From: a virus
Virus record (IMG/VR): IMGVR_UViG_3300036886_000082
Span: 1 to 39,936 of that record
Direction: 5' to 3' (one strand)
Length of the DNA stretch: 39,936 nt
This document shows, piece after piece, positions 6,911 through 14,964 of this stretch (position 1 is its first letter; every line of letters starts with the position of its first letter). The translations under genes were made by a program, and so were the position numbers. Under the pieces are notes generated by a model, which did no database searches, was not told where the DNA came from, and saw only the letters and a program-made list of their open reading frames with translations.

Positions 6911-7298
6911 AGTAGTGCCAAAATCATTTAAGAAGATAAAGGCAAAGTGGGATGTTGATAAAGATGATAATCGGGTGATTATAACTGACAATCAATTATC
7001 TGCCCTACAGAAAGGTAAATACGACATTGATTATGTTCTTACATTATTACGCATATTAACAATTCAATGCGAACAGTTAAGACACAGACCAAAAGAAGAA
7101 ATGTATTTCTCATTGAAGGAATCAATCAATAGGTTAATGTCAATGCTTCAAACAGAAAAAGAACAGATGAATGCGCCAGTCAATCCACATATCAGCTTGA
7201 CGTGTCCCAATTGCCATAAGGAAGTAATCATATTAAAAAGCGAAGCAGATCATTATCAGTGTCCATGTACAAAGAAAAAAAAGTTAATATCATGGTGA
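6843..7298 (+). CDS. Hypothetical protein with C-terminal zinc ribbon
   Basis: The frame is open from 6843 and overlaps terL by 68 bases, but no ribosome site precedes that ATG. A TTG just after a GGG near 6890 is an alternative, so the start is uncertain. The body is helical (LLRILTIQCEQLRHRPKEE). The end carries CPNCHKE and CPC knuckles around residues 120-142, a small zinc ribbon. Its function is unknown; it sits between terminase and portal and might act in packaging. Confidence 0.6.
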   Translation: MSHINIIQQNTKGIDLEDKATFEVVPKSFKKIKAKWDVDKDDNRVIITDNQLSALQKGKYDIDYVLTLLRILTIQCEQLRHRPKEEMYFSLKESINRLMSMLQTEKEQMNAPVNPHISLTCPNCHKEVIILKSEADHYQCPCTKKKKLISW

Positions 7299-7355
7299 TA
7301 TTGCATTAATAAAATGTTTAATGGTAATATGGGGCCAATATATTATTGAGGTATA

Positions 7356-9497
7356 ATGGCTCTATATCTTCCCCCTTGGAATAACGCTGTAGAGCCTAAT
7401 CAAGGGAATGTTCGTCAGTGGCTTGACAATCTATATAGTAAGTTTCAACCTGTAGAGCAATCCCGCTGGAACCAGTCAAATATTGATACGCTGTTTTATG
7501 CAGGTAATCAGTCATATCTTAATCGCAATCTATCATTTACTTCCGGCCTTACAGCGCAGCAATATTACTTCAATCTTGTCCAACAGCCTGTTAATATGGT
7601 CACTGGGCATCAAAGACAGCATAGAAAGTCAATTGTATATCAAGCAGCCGACGGAGCAGATCCTCAGACGACAGATGAATATACACGATTAATGATGGGT
7701 GCATGTCAGAAAGAGGGGATACATCAAGACTTTTCCAAGTCATGTGAACTATCTGCTGTAGCAGGCATGAACCTTATACAGCCTTATCTTGATTTTACTG
7801 GTGATGATCCTGCACAGGGCCAGCTAAAATTAAAGATTTGGGAATACAATAGCTTCCTAGTTGATCCATATTTCCGAAAATTGGATATGTCCGATGCTCA
7901 GTTTGTCTGGTGTCAGGAATATATTAGCAAGTTTGAAGCTGAAGAGCGTTTTCCCGATAAGGTTAAAGACATCAAGCCAATGATGGGATCTCCTCAGCGT
8001 TACGGATCATTCTATTTCCTTCCCGAAAACTATAACATGGCCCGTAATGACCTAATGGTCTTATCATATGTTTGGTACAAGTGGAAAAAGAAGAAAAAGA
8101 GACTCTATTCAAGGAAGAGAAATCAATTCTTTGATTTTGCTGGTGGTGAAGCACAATTAGAACAGATATTATATTCTATTGATGACTTGGAACCAGTGAC
8201 AGTAATGGCACCATGCTGGAAAGTGGCAGTAGTATTAAACGAACAATTAATGTTCAATGGTGAAAATCCGTTATGGGATGGTCCAGAATGTCCATTCATA
8301 CCTAATGTATGGAACTATGATCCGCATATTAGTCAAAATGACCTAAGATCTCGTTCTTTGATATTCCCCATGCGATCAAGCCAATTCCTATTCAATTTTA
8401 AGATCATTAATAATAACGATATCGCTGTGGCCACATTGAACAATGGATGGAAGCGTAAGCAAGGGGCTGTTGCTAATGAGGACAATTTAAAAAAATCAGG
8501 TCAAGGATACGACGTCATTATTAATGATGGATATGAAATGACGGATGTTGAGAAGATTATACCATCTGCCGTACCAGAATCAGATCTTGCCCTGGCGCAA
8601 CAGATGTCCGACCTAATATTCAAGACATCAGGCATAGATCTAGAAAACTGGTCAGGGCAACAGGATAAGCAGATATCCAGTCTTACCCTCCTTATCAAAC
8701 AAGCGGCCAATCTACTACCTTTCCAGAAATACTTTGACCAATGGGACTACGCTCTACAGCTCGTTGGTGAAAGGATGCTGCAATATGCCTTGAATAACTG
8801 GAATGCGGCCAAAGTATCATTGATGATAGGGCAAGATCCATCACCCCATTTCTATTCTAGGATATTCGCCAAGTATCAGACGGTTGTTGAAGAAGGATTA
8901 TTGACACCAACCCAGCGGACATTACAGGCTCAGCAAATGATGGATATCAATCAAGCGTTCGGGCGTGAGGTAATACCTGCCAGTATGATAATTAAAGACA
9001 TGAATATCCAGGGCAAAGCGGAAGTGGTCAAATTCCTACAGGAACAGGAACAGAAAGCTGCACAGCATGAACAAGAACAGATGCAGGTTGCCCATTCCTT
9101 CGAGCATGCCAAATTGCAAGAACTCATGTCTAAGGCATTGGCTAATATCGCTAGGGCTAGGGAAGATCATTCACGTAGTGAAAGTAACCTTGGCCTATTT
9201 GAAGAGCGTATATCAATGATACAGCGCAATCAGGCGATGACGCTTAAAGAGAAACAATTAGCCCTTACTGGATTACTAGAGAACATTCAGAAGTTCGGTG
9301 AAATAGAGACTTCATATGCAGAAAACAAATTAAATATTGAAGCTTCAAATGTTCGGACAATAGAAGAAATGGAAAAGCAGGATGTTGAAAGGCGTACAGA
9401 ATCAAACAAATTCCTAGAACAGATACTAGGAGCTGGTATGGGTGCGATGCAGCAACAAGAGCAAGCACCTTTACAACAACAAGAGCAGATGGTATAA
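7356..9497 (+). CDS. Portal protein
   Basis: A 713-residue protein preceded by a GAGGT site. The N-terminal two-thirds have a portal pattern: Trp/Tyr-rich clip and stem parts, SCELSAVAGMNLIQPY, and YNSFLVDPYFRKLDMSDAQFV, followed by a long stem helix region ending in a Gln-rich coiled coil (QEQEQKAAQHEQEQMQ). This is the long portal type of podoviruses. As a dodecamer it would form the DNA entry vertex, bind terminase for packaging and later hold the tail. Its position after terL supports the call. Confidence 0.85.
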   Translation: MALYLPPWNNAVEPNQGNVRQWLDNLYSKFQPVEQSRWNQSNIDTLFYAGNQSYLNRNLSFTSGLTAQQYYFNLVQQPVNMVTGHQRQHRKSIVYQAADGADPQTTDEYTRLMMGACQKEGIHQDFSKSCELSAVAGMNLIQPYLDFTGDDPAQGQLKLKIWEYNSFLVDPYFRKLDMSDAQFVWCQEYISKFEAEERFPDKVKDIKPMMGSPQRYGSFYFLPENYNMARNDLMVLSYVWYKWKKKKKRLYSRKRNQFFDFAGGEAQLEQILYSIDDLEPVTVMAPCWKVAVVLNEQLMFNGENPLWDGPECPFIPNVWNYDPHISQNDLRSRSLIFPMRSSQFLFNFKIINNNDIAVATLNNGWKRKQGAVANEDNLKKSGQGYDVIINDGYEMTDVEKIIPSAVPESDLALAQQMSDLIFKTSGIDLENWSGQQDKQISSLTLLIKQAANLLPFQKYFDQWDYALQLVGERMLQYALNNWNAAKVSLMIGQDPSPHFYSRIFAKYQTVVEEGLLTPTQRTLQAQQMMDINQAFGREVIPASMIIKDMNIQGKAEVVKFLQEQEQKAAQHEQEQMQVAHSFEHAKLQELMSKALANIARAREDHSRSESNLGLFEERISMIQRNQAMTLKEKQLALTGLLENIQKFGEIETSYAENKLNIEASNVRTIEEMEKQDVERRTESNKFLEQILGAGMGAMQQQEQAPLQQQEQMV

Positions 9498-9536
9498 AAA
9501 AAAATTTAACCGAGCCACATGGCTCAGGGGGATAAT

Positions 9537-9755
9537 ATGTCAGGTAGAAAGATAAGCGATCATTCCTTCTTTGCGGGTGGCAAAGGGAAGAACTCAGTAT
9601 TGCCAGATGGCGTACATACTAAAGTAGAGACATCAGCCGAGGGCGATGGTGCTTTGAAAGAATATCAAGACACAACTGATAAGATTAAAGCGCAGCAGGA
9701 AGCGGCTAAAAGCAAAATGAAGAAGCATGTTCAGCCACCGGCTTATAGAAATTAA
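9537..9755 (+). CDS. Small basic hypothetical protein, 72 aa
   Basis: ATG 9537 follows AGGGGG (9526-9531) at a good distance; an upstream in-frame ATG at 9519 has no site. The product begins SGRKISDHSFFAGGKGKNS and ends in a basic helix rich in Lys and Gln. No family is recognised. Small proteins of this sort often lie between portal and scaffold genes in podoviruses. Confidence 0.6.
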   Translation: MSGRKISDHSFFAGGKGKNSVLPDGVHTKVETSAEGDGALKEYQDTTDKIKAQQEAAKSKMKKHVQPPAYRN

Positions 9756-9759
9756 TTTT

Positions 9760-9829
9760 TAGCAGAGGCGGAAGCTTGGACGCACGCGGTTAAAGACCGA
9801 TGGAAAGAGGGTGAAACCCCCTCCTGCTA
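9760..9829 (+). ncRNA. 70-base tRNA-shaped structured element
   Basis: Lies in the gap between two small genes. TAGCAG (9760-9765) pairs with CTGCTA (9824-9829) like an acceptor stem. GAGGG (9807-9811) and CCCTC (9819-9823) enclose a seven-base loop exactly in the place and size of a T arm. A GCG/CGC stem with a TTGG loop resembles a D arm, and CGG-TTAAAGA-CCG resembles a short anticodon arm. The T loop lacks TTC and the anticodon stem has only three pairs, so it is not a normal tRNA. It may be a decayed tRNA, a tRNA mimic or another structured RNA. Confidence 0.35.
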
Positions 9830-9846
9830 TTTTATAACGAGGATAT

Positions 9847-10041
9847 ATGAAATTTAAAAACGAATTAGATAAGAAGCCATTGGATCACAAGTACCCTTAT
9901 GATGAGCGCTCAGGTGACTTTGTGAATAAAGGGTCGCATTATGGCGTAGGACATAAGCAGCCTGTTGGCCATAAAGGCACTGCAAAAGCTACAAGTGATA
10001 TGATGCCAATGAAAACAGGAAAGATTAATGAAAAAAGTTAA
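9847..10041 (+). CDS. Small basic protein, 64 aa
   Basis: Preceded by an ACGAGG site. The protein is rich in Lys, His and Gly (HKYPYDERSGDF, GVGHKQPVGHKG) and probably disordered. No family is recognised. It overlaps the next small gene by 14 bases. Such Gly/Lys/His-rich small proteins beside scaffold and portal genes may be minor virion or DNA-binding proteins; this is inference. Confidence 0.6.
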   Translation: MKFKNELDKKPLDHKYPYDERSGDFVNKGSHYGVGHKQPVGHKGTAKATSDMMPMKTGKINEKS

Positions 10042-10198
10042 AAGCTTAAAAGAGAATAACACCTCCAATAAGAAGATAGGGATGGGGAGTTTCACCGGTT
10101 CAGGCGTTAAAAACCCTATTGGACGAGTGAAAGAGGGCATGGGTATGAATGCAATCAGTAAAAACAAACTCAAAAAGCCGCCAAAATCTCTGGCTTAA
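10028..10198 (+). CDS. Small Lys/Gly-rich protein, 56 aa
   Basis: ATG 10028 lies inside the end of the previous gene and opens a 56-residue basic protein with a GMGSFTGSGVKNPIGR stretch. Its last 29 bases are antisense to the end of the leftward gene at 10170-10688. No family is recognised. Confidence 0.5.
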   Translation: MKKVKSLKENNTSNKKIGMGSFTGSGVKNPIGRVKEGMGMNAISKNKLKKPPKSLA

Positions 10199-10688
10199 AT
10201 CTCCTAGAAGCCAATTCATTTTTATGATCTTCAATAACCTGTTTGTAGATAGCTTGCCCTTGTTGTTCGGATAGATCATCAGGCGCAGGTTTTTCTAATT
10301 CCTGTCTGTTGAAGTCAAATAAGTCACATGACCAAGTTATAATGTCGTTCTCAAACAATTGCCCTTTTTTATGTTGTTTCCAGCGTTCTCGTGGTGGTAT
10401 GATCCAACATATTTCCACATTATCTGTTTTGGATATAGCACGGAATAGATAAGAGTTAGTCTGTGCTTTGGGCTTTGATATTCTAGGCTGCCATATCATC
10501 CTTTGTTTAGTTCCACAATCGGATGTTCGGGAATGCGCAAAGATGTAGATATAAGGGGACTTTTCTTGTAAGGCAAGTGAAAGGGGATTGGTCTTTAGGC
10601 AGTCTGAACAGCCTTGATTAATATTATCGGATTGATCCGCATGGAAATGCTGTAGTCTGTCATGTGTTTCTAGTCTATTAATCTTCAC
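10170..10688 (-). CDS. Conserved phage protein of unknown function, 172 aa
   Basis: Leftward, with a GTG start at 10688 inside the end of the upstream small gene. Distinctive blocks are IFAHSRTSDCGTKQRMIWQP, PKAQTNSYLFRA and WIIPPRERWKQHKKG. I recognise these as a recurrent phage family (IFAH.RT...IWQPR..KPKAQTN) found near capsid genes, with no known function. The C-terminal third is acidic and helical. It sits opposite to the surrounding virion genes. Confidence 0.65.
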   Translation of the reverse strand: MKINRLETHDRLQHFHADQSDNINQGCSDCLKTNPLSLALQEKSPYIYIFAHSRTSDCGTKQRMIWQPRISKPKAQTNSYLFRAISKTDNVEICWIIPPRERWKQHKKGQLFENDIITWSCDLFDFNRQELEKPAPDDLSEQQGQAIYKQVIEDHKNELASRRFKPEILAAF

Positions 10689-10851
10689 AAACTTCAGCCC
10701 ATCCTATATGAAAGTTAAAACTGGCAATTTGATGAGTGCCTATATAAAATTCGATTATATCACCACCTAATTTAGCTGAGAAGTTTGCAAAAATTGAATC
10801 GGCCTTAATTACATATCTGGTATTGGCAAAAAAAATTACATATTTTTTCAT
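10678..10851 (-). CDS. Small hypothetical protein, 57 aa
   Basis: A leftward 57-residue frame starting at ATG 10851 and ending in an 11-base overlap with the 172-residue gene, so the two form a small leftward operon. It contains IFANFSAKLGGDIIEFYIG, which looks like a compact alpha/beta protein. No family is recognised. Its start faces the promoter of the scaffold gene. Confidence 0.5.
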   Translation of the reverse strand: MKKYVIFFANTRYVIKADSIFANFSAKLGGDIIEFYIGTHQIASFNFHIGWAEVCED

Positions 10852-10854
10852 TTA

Positions 10855-10883
10855 TTTACTCATAATCTAAATTTTAGTATAAT
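10855..10883 (+). promoter_or_regulatory. Promoter for the scaffold-GroES-like genes
   Basis: TTTACT at 10855-10860 and a perfect TATAAT at 10878-10883 are 17 bases apart. The start point would be about 10890, giving a short leader to the scaffold gene. It begins where the leftward pair of genes starts, so the two units are divergent. Confidence 0.65.
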
Positions 10884-10933
10884 TCGCTTATCACGAATCG
10901 CATAGCAGCGTCATGGCTAAAGGAAAAACTATA

Positions 10934-11578
10934 ATGTCACAAGATCCCCAAACAAATCAAGCTCCGTCAGATAAAGAACTAAATTTTAGGATGCTTGAAC
11001 AGAAATACGAACGCCAGTTACAGGCGGAAAGAGGCGAAAGGGAACGGCTACAAGCGGAATTAGCCCAACGCCAATCACCAAGGCAGGAAGAGCCAGAAGA
11101 TGATCCAGAGCCTTATGTAGATCATAAAAAATTAAATAAGACATTGGCTAAATTCGGAGAACAGACAAAGCAACAAACGCAATCGGAAATACAAAAGGCC
11201 GTCCAAGCGGCTATATCAGACGAAAGGAAGAATAGTTGGTTGAATAATAACAAAGACTTTTATGATGTTTTGAAACATGCTGAGAAGTTTGCAAAAGCCG
11301 ATCCAGAATTAGCAGAGACGATATTAGGAATGCCAGAAGGATTCGAAAGGCAAAAGCTCGTCTATCAAAATATCAAGGCATTAGGGCTACATAAGGACCC
11401 ACCAAAAGAGCCATCAATACAAGAAAAGGTTGATGCCAACAGGAAAGGGCCATATTACCAGCCGACAAGCGTCGGATCAGCACCATATGCAGGATCTCAA
11501 GGGGATTTCAGCCCACAAGGAAAGAAAGCGGCATATGAGAAGATGCAAGAAACAAAAGCGAGGTTAAGACTAGGATGA
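10934..11578 (+). CDS. Probable capsid scaffolding protein
   Basis: The frame opens at 10913, but 10934 (MSQDPQTN) is preferred because AAAGGA lies upstream of it and nothing precedes the first ATG. The protein is highly charged and Gln/Glu-rich, with a coiled coil over about residues 18-50 (LEQKYERQLQAERGERERLQ), an acidic linker, and a C-terminal basic helix (KMQETKARLRLG). That layout, the length (214 aa), and the place between portal and capsid genes fit a scaffold that guides prohead assembly and leaves or is degraded. There is no sequence motif that proves it. Confidence 0.6.
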   Translation: MSQDPQTNQAPSDKELNFRMLEQKYERQLQAERGERERLQAELAQRQSPRQEEPEDDPEPYVDHKKLNKTLAKFGEQTKQQTQSEIQKAVQAAISDERKNSWLNNNKDFYDVLKHAEKFAKADPELAETILGMPEGFERQKLVYQNIKALGLHKDPPKEPSIQEKVDANRKGPYYQPTSVGSAPYAGSQGDFSPQGKKAAYEKMQETKARLRLG

Positions 11579-11826
11579 TAGAAGCAATTGGAAAGAATAT
11601 TGTAGTACAGCCGATATTTGAAGAAAAGAAATCTTCATTACTCATCCCGACTCATGAGCCATTACCAAAATACTGGAAGGTATTGTCTATCGGGAAGGAA
11701 GTAGAGGGGTTATCAATTGGCGATCTTATCTATCTAGCCCACTATGGACAGAATAATATAACAATCGAAGGTGTCGATTACTACGTCATCAGCAAAGACA
11801 ATGTATTTGGGAAACATAAAATCTAA
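11575..11826 (+). CDS. GroES-like (Cpn10-fold) co-chaperonin
   Basis: An 83-residue protein with the Cpn10 pattern: NIVVQPIFEEKKSSLLIPT at the start, where the mobile loop lies, then KVLSIGKEVEGLSIGDLIYL and a closing ITIEGVDYYVISKDNVFG. It is slightly shorter than bacterial GroES (about 95 aa). T4 gp31 and related phage proteins replace GroES to fold the capsid protein inside host GroEL. Its ATG overlaps the scaffold stop and the capsid gene follows, which fits that role. Fold and role are inferred from pattern and position. Confidence 0.7.
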   Translation: MIEAIGKNIVVQPIFEEKKSSLLIPTHEPLPKYWKVLSIGKEVEGLSIGDLIYLAHYGQNNITIEGVDYYVISKDNVFGKHKI

Positions 11827-11829
11827 AAG

Positions 11830-11876
11830 ATGACACAAATTTGTATCAAATTAAAATTGACATAAATTTGTGTCAT
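11830..11876. promoter_or_regulatory. 13-bp perfect inverted repeat over the capsid promoter
   Basis: ATGACACAAATTT (11830-11842) and AAATTTGTGTCAT (11864-11876) are perfect complements 21 bases apart. The right arm lies between the -35 and -10 boxes of the capsid promoter. It can be an operator for a dimeric repressor or a hairpin at the 3' end of the scaffold transcript; no T run follows, so a simple terminator is less likely. Confidence 0.6.
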
Positions 11877-11884
11877 GATAAAAT
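11857..11884 (+). promoter_or_regulatory. Capsid gene promoter
   Basis: A perfect TTGACA (11857-11862) and TAAAAT (11879-11884), 16 bases apart. The start would be near 11891, giving a leader of about 130 bases before the capsid ATG at 12023. I see no gene in the leader (11885-12022), only short partial stems such as GACG/CGTC near 11954-11971. A dedicated strong promoter fits the need for much capsid protein. Confidence 0.65.
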
Positions 11885-12022
11885 AAAGTTTCGCCAGTCC
11901 TGCCGTTATGGACATTCGCGTAGTGGAGATCGCAACCACAATCAGATATGGTCGAGAACGGACGTAATAGGCTCGTCTACCGATCATCATATCACCCATT
12001 AACATACAACCAATAGGTTGCT

Positions 12023-13790
12023 ATGTCCGGTCAAATTACGAATACAGGTAATTTGGGTCCAATGATTTTACAGTCGCTTGCGCCTGCAATGTTATATGTC
12101 CCAACTGCCAGTTTCAACTATATTACAATATGCGACAAAGTATCTATGCCAATGAATGGCGGTACTACATGTCGTTTCATGCGCCCTAGGGCGTTAACAC
12201 CTCCAACTATTCAGTTGGGGAATAGCGGTATTGATCCACCAGCACAGGTGCCACAACGTGACATCATTGATGCACAAATGGCGTTTTTTGGTCGACAGCA
12301 TAGTGTAGACGAGTATTTACTCGCTGCATAACCCGTGCCAAAATAGTTGATGATTGCGACGGGATGTATCATCAACGAGCAGGTGTCTGATAAGGAAAGC
12401 CTGCTTTAAACCTGTTCTAATAAAAGCTGGGAACTCTTGAGATAAATGAAGCCTTCATGTATTATATCTACGGATCAACATGAAGGAGATCATTATGCAA
12501 GACAATCAGAGGGAAGAATTAATTTATCTAGCCGGTCTTTTTGACGGTGAAGGTACGATAACCATCAATTCAGGGTATTCGAAAAAATATGTGATAGCCA
12601 ATCACTGTTCGGATATGGGATATGGTGTGTTAGTTAGACTTGGTATGAATGATGAAAAAAGTGTTCGTAGATATCATGATTTTTTTGGGGTAGGACAATA
12701 TTTTCCAGAAAAAAGTTATAAAGGTTATCGAGCAATGCATAGATGGCAATCTCGAAATCAGGCACAGGTAAAAGAAGTTCTTTTAAAACTTGAACCTTTT
12801 TTAAGATTAAAAAAACCTCAATGTCATTTAGCTTTGAAATTTCTGGAAGAATGTACGAGGCCAAAAGGTGTAAGAATCGGTATTCCATTTACACAAGAAA
12901 TGATAAAAAAACGTTACGAATTTTACATTCAAATCAAGATACTAAATGGGGTCGATGTGACCGGTTATTCACCCGCAACGACTAAACGAATGGGGCGCCC
13001 AAAAAGTGTTCGGGCGCAAGCGATAGTCTGATCTTATAGGCGACTATAAGAGGCTGGCAGAAATGACCAGCCCACACAGCAATGTGGGGTAACAGAATGA
13101 ATCCTTCAAGACCAAGAGGGCGTTTTAGCTTGGGTAGGAGACCGTTTAGCGGTTGCCATGCGCCAGGCTGAAGATTTGATTTTGCGCGATTATATTATTT
13201 CCGCAGCGTCAGAAATCAATGCTGGATCGGGTTCAAATGGATTTAATCCAACGAACTACGGTGTGGCGGATTTTAGTATTTTAGCAGCAACATTAGACAG
13301 CAACAATGCCTTCAAGTTTATGACAGGTATTGAAGGTATGGATCGTTTTGGTACAGGTCCACAAAGATCAGCTTATTTCATGTTGGCATCAACAGAGCTA
13401 CAGCCTGACTTTGATTCCTTAGTTGGTTCTGGATTTAAGAACCAATGGGACTACCCAAGTAATGCCTCTGCGTTGCCACAGGAATATGGTTCTATATACA
13501 ATATCCGTATATTAACCAGCTCTGAAGCACCAGTGGCACGTAATGCGGCAGCTAATAGCGCAGGCACACTTGCCGACGTGTATTATAATGCTGTAGTAGG
13601 TAAACAGGCCGTAACACATATTGATCAGGATGGTTTCTCGATGAAATTGATTTATCGTGATCCATACTTCTCTGGTATTTTGGCACAGAATGCTACCTTA
13701 GCTATCAAGTTTGCCCAATCGCAAGCTTTGACACAAGATACAGCCGTTCGGATCTCATTATGTACTCGTCAATCAAACTTGGGGGTATAA
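12023..13790 (+). CDS. Major capsid protein, gene split by an intron
   Basis: Exon 1 (12023 to about 12329) begins MSGQITNTGNLGP and ends SVDEYLLAA before a stop. Exon 2 (about 13111-13790) continues QEGVLAWVGDRLAVAMRQAEDLILRDYI. Together they resemble the N4-gp56-type coat family, where GTT.RF.RPR is followed by a beta region and a rLg.smRQtED..iRD helix. Joining T12329 to A13111 restores one frame through a TAC codon and gives 328 residues. The intron carries an endonuclease. A second possible junction is 12321/13100. Without splicing, only a 102-residue fragment would be made. Confidence 0.8.
12330..13110 (+). mobile_element. Group I intron in the capsid gene
   Basis: Structure seen: GCAT|(12326-12329) with GTGC (12335-12338) gives a P1 with the expected U.G pair at the 5' splice site. 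GTTGATGAT/ATCATCAAC (12346-12354, 12368-12376) is a perfect P2. AGCAGG/CCTGCT pairs at 12378-12405. GACTA (12980-12984) with TAGTC (13024-13028) fits P7 and encloses a perfect P8, GCGCCC/GGGCGC (12995-13017). CTTATAG-GCGA-CTATAAG (13033-13050) is P9 with a GNRA loop, followed by a GGCTGG/CCAGCC stem. The last base would be G13110. P1 is short and P3-P6 were not resolved, so the ends may shift by a few bases. Confidence 0.75.
12495..13031 (+). CDS. LAGLIDADG homing endonuclease in the intron
   Basis: Start at 12495 follows AAGGAG (12483-12488) by six bases; an in-frame ATG at 12480 lacks a site. The 178-residue product has one LAGLFDGEG motif at 12-20, so it should act as a homodimer. The acids in the motif bind the metals that cut an intronless capsid gene to spread the intron. 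Its last 50 bases run through the P7-P8-P7' core of the ribozyme, so protein and RNA fold share sequence. Further motifs are FFGVGQYFPEKSYKGYRAM and a basic end (RMGRPKSVRAQ). Confidence 0.85.
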   Translation: MQDNQREELIYLAGLFDGEGTITINSGYSKKYVIANHCSDMGYGVLVRLGMNDEKSVRRYHDFFGVGQYFPEKSYKGYRAMHRWQSRNQAQVKEVLLKLEPFLRLKKPQCHLALKFLEECTRPKGVRIGIPFTQEMIKKRYEFYIQIKILNGVDVTGYSPATTKRMGRPKSVRAQAIV

Positions 13791-13792
13791 TT

Positions 13793-14932
13793 ATGACTGA
13801 ATATTCAAGAATGGTTAAAGGTAGTTTCACATCTACAGCAGCGGCACAAGTGGTACAAATACCATTTCAGCCAGATTATGTAGAGATGACGAACGTATCA
13901 GCATGGATTACGCCAGCTAACCATGGTATACCATTTGCTAAATGGGACCCTAATTTCCTTAATAGCACACCTGCTAACGTGACATTGATTGAAGTTTTCA
14001 ATTCAACACCTGTATTGCTTACCGATTCTGTGTTATCAGCATCTGGTGGTATTACAACATTTGCAGCAGGTCAGCTATTGCAGTTTGGCCCTACATTGAA
14101 CATCAGTGGGATAACCAAGGCGAGTGCTGCTGTAGTAACAACCACAGCAAATCATAATTTGGCTAGTGGTAATGTTGTTGTGTTTCAAGGTTTGTTCCAG
14201 TCATCAACAACTGGTATGCCACAAATTAACAGCATTCCATTTACAGTTACTGTAACAGGTGCAACCACATTCACAATTCCATGGAACACTAACCAGTCAA
14301 ATTATACTGCGTTATCTGGTTCTCCTGCTTCAGCGACAGTGAAACAGGTTCTCTATCCTTATTTGTATTTCCCAGGCGTATCGGTTATTAGTGCTCTTAC
14401 TTTAAGCACTACTACAACTGTTACAACTGCAAGTGCACATAATTTTAGAGAAGGACAAGAAGTAGCCTTTAGGATTCCTGCTCTTTGGGGAACTACACAG
14501 CTTAATTCATTACCTAACGTTACGGTTCCAGGATCGCCAATGTATGGTTATGTTCAATCTGTATCAGGCTATAATAGTTTCGTTGTTAATATTAACTCTA
14601 GTGCTTATACAGCCTTTAACAGTAATCCAACATTTGCACAATCGGTAGGCTTAACGCCTGCTCAAGTTGTGGCTGTTGGTGATGTTAATACTGGTGGGTC
14701 TTTATATAGTGGTGGGGCGTTATATCCTCCATTATTCTATGTGCCAATTGGTACAACACAGGTTAATACTATTAATGGTCCTGGTATTAAGAACGCATTT
14801 GCCAATAACACAAGCCAAGGCTTTATTATTGGTGCAGGAACAGGTGTGACTGACACGTCAGCTGTTCTTGTAGGTGCGAATGGTAACTTAATCGAGTGGA
14901 GAGCATTTATCCACGATTTAAGTATTCCATAA
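13793..14932 (+). CDS. Virion structural protein with two FCCH-like beta domains
   Basis: Start at 13793 after a GGGGGT site; an upstream in-frame ATG lies in the capsid gene end. The 379 residues are Thr/Ser/Gly/Asn-rich beta sequence. Two repeats of the form A.vtTta.Hn...G..V.f....(G..qiNs.p) occur (about 110-170 and 200-265), a pattern known in phage virion proteins as the ubiquitin-activating enzyme FCCH domain. The second repeat is related to the whole product of the gene at 15000-15416. It lies directly after the capsid gene, so a head decoration or neck role is likely but not proven. Confidence 0.65.
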   Translation: MTEYSRMVKGSFTSTAAAQVVQIPFQPDYVEMTNVSAWITPANHGIPFAKWDPNFLNSTPANVTLIEVFNSTPVLLTDSVLSASGGITTFAAGQLLQFGPTLNISGITKASAAVVTTTANHNLASGNVVVFQGLFQSSTTGMPQINSIPFTVTVTGATTFTIPWNTNQSNYTALSGSPASATVKQVLYPYLYFPGVSVISALTLSTTTTVTTASAHNFREGQEVAFRIPALWGTTQLNSLPNVTVPGSPMYGYVQSVSGYNSFVVNINSSAYTAFNSNPTFAQSVGLTPAQVVAVGDVNTGGSLYSGGALYPPLFYVPIGTTQVNTINGPGIKNAFANNTSQGFIIGAGTGVTDTSAVLVGANGNLIEWRAFIHDLSIP

Positions 14933-14964
14933 TATTGTATATTAATAATTTTTAATATATAACT

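Noticed and set aside
9501-9535. GAGCC/GGCTC stem next to a run of A before the gene at 9537, as a terminator.
   Set aside because: The stem is five base pairs and any T run is on the leftward strand at some distance; no leftward gene ends there.
9760-9829. Hammerhead or twister ribozyme as explanation for the structured element.
   Set aside because: The conserved hammerhead CTGATGA and the twister core bases are absent.
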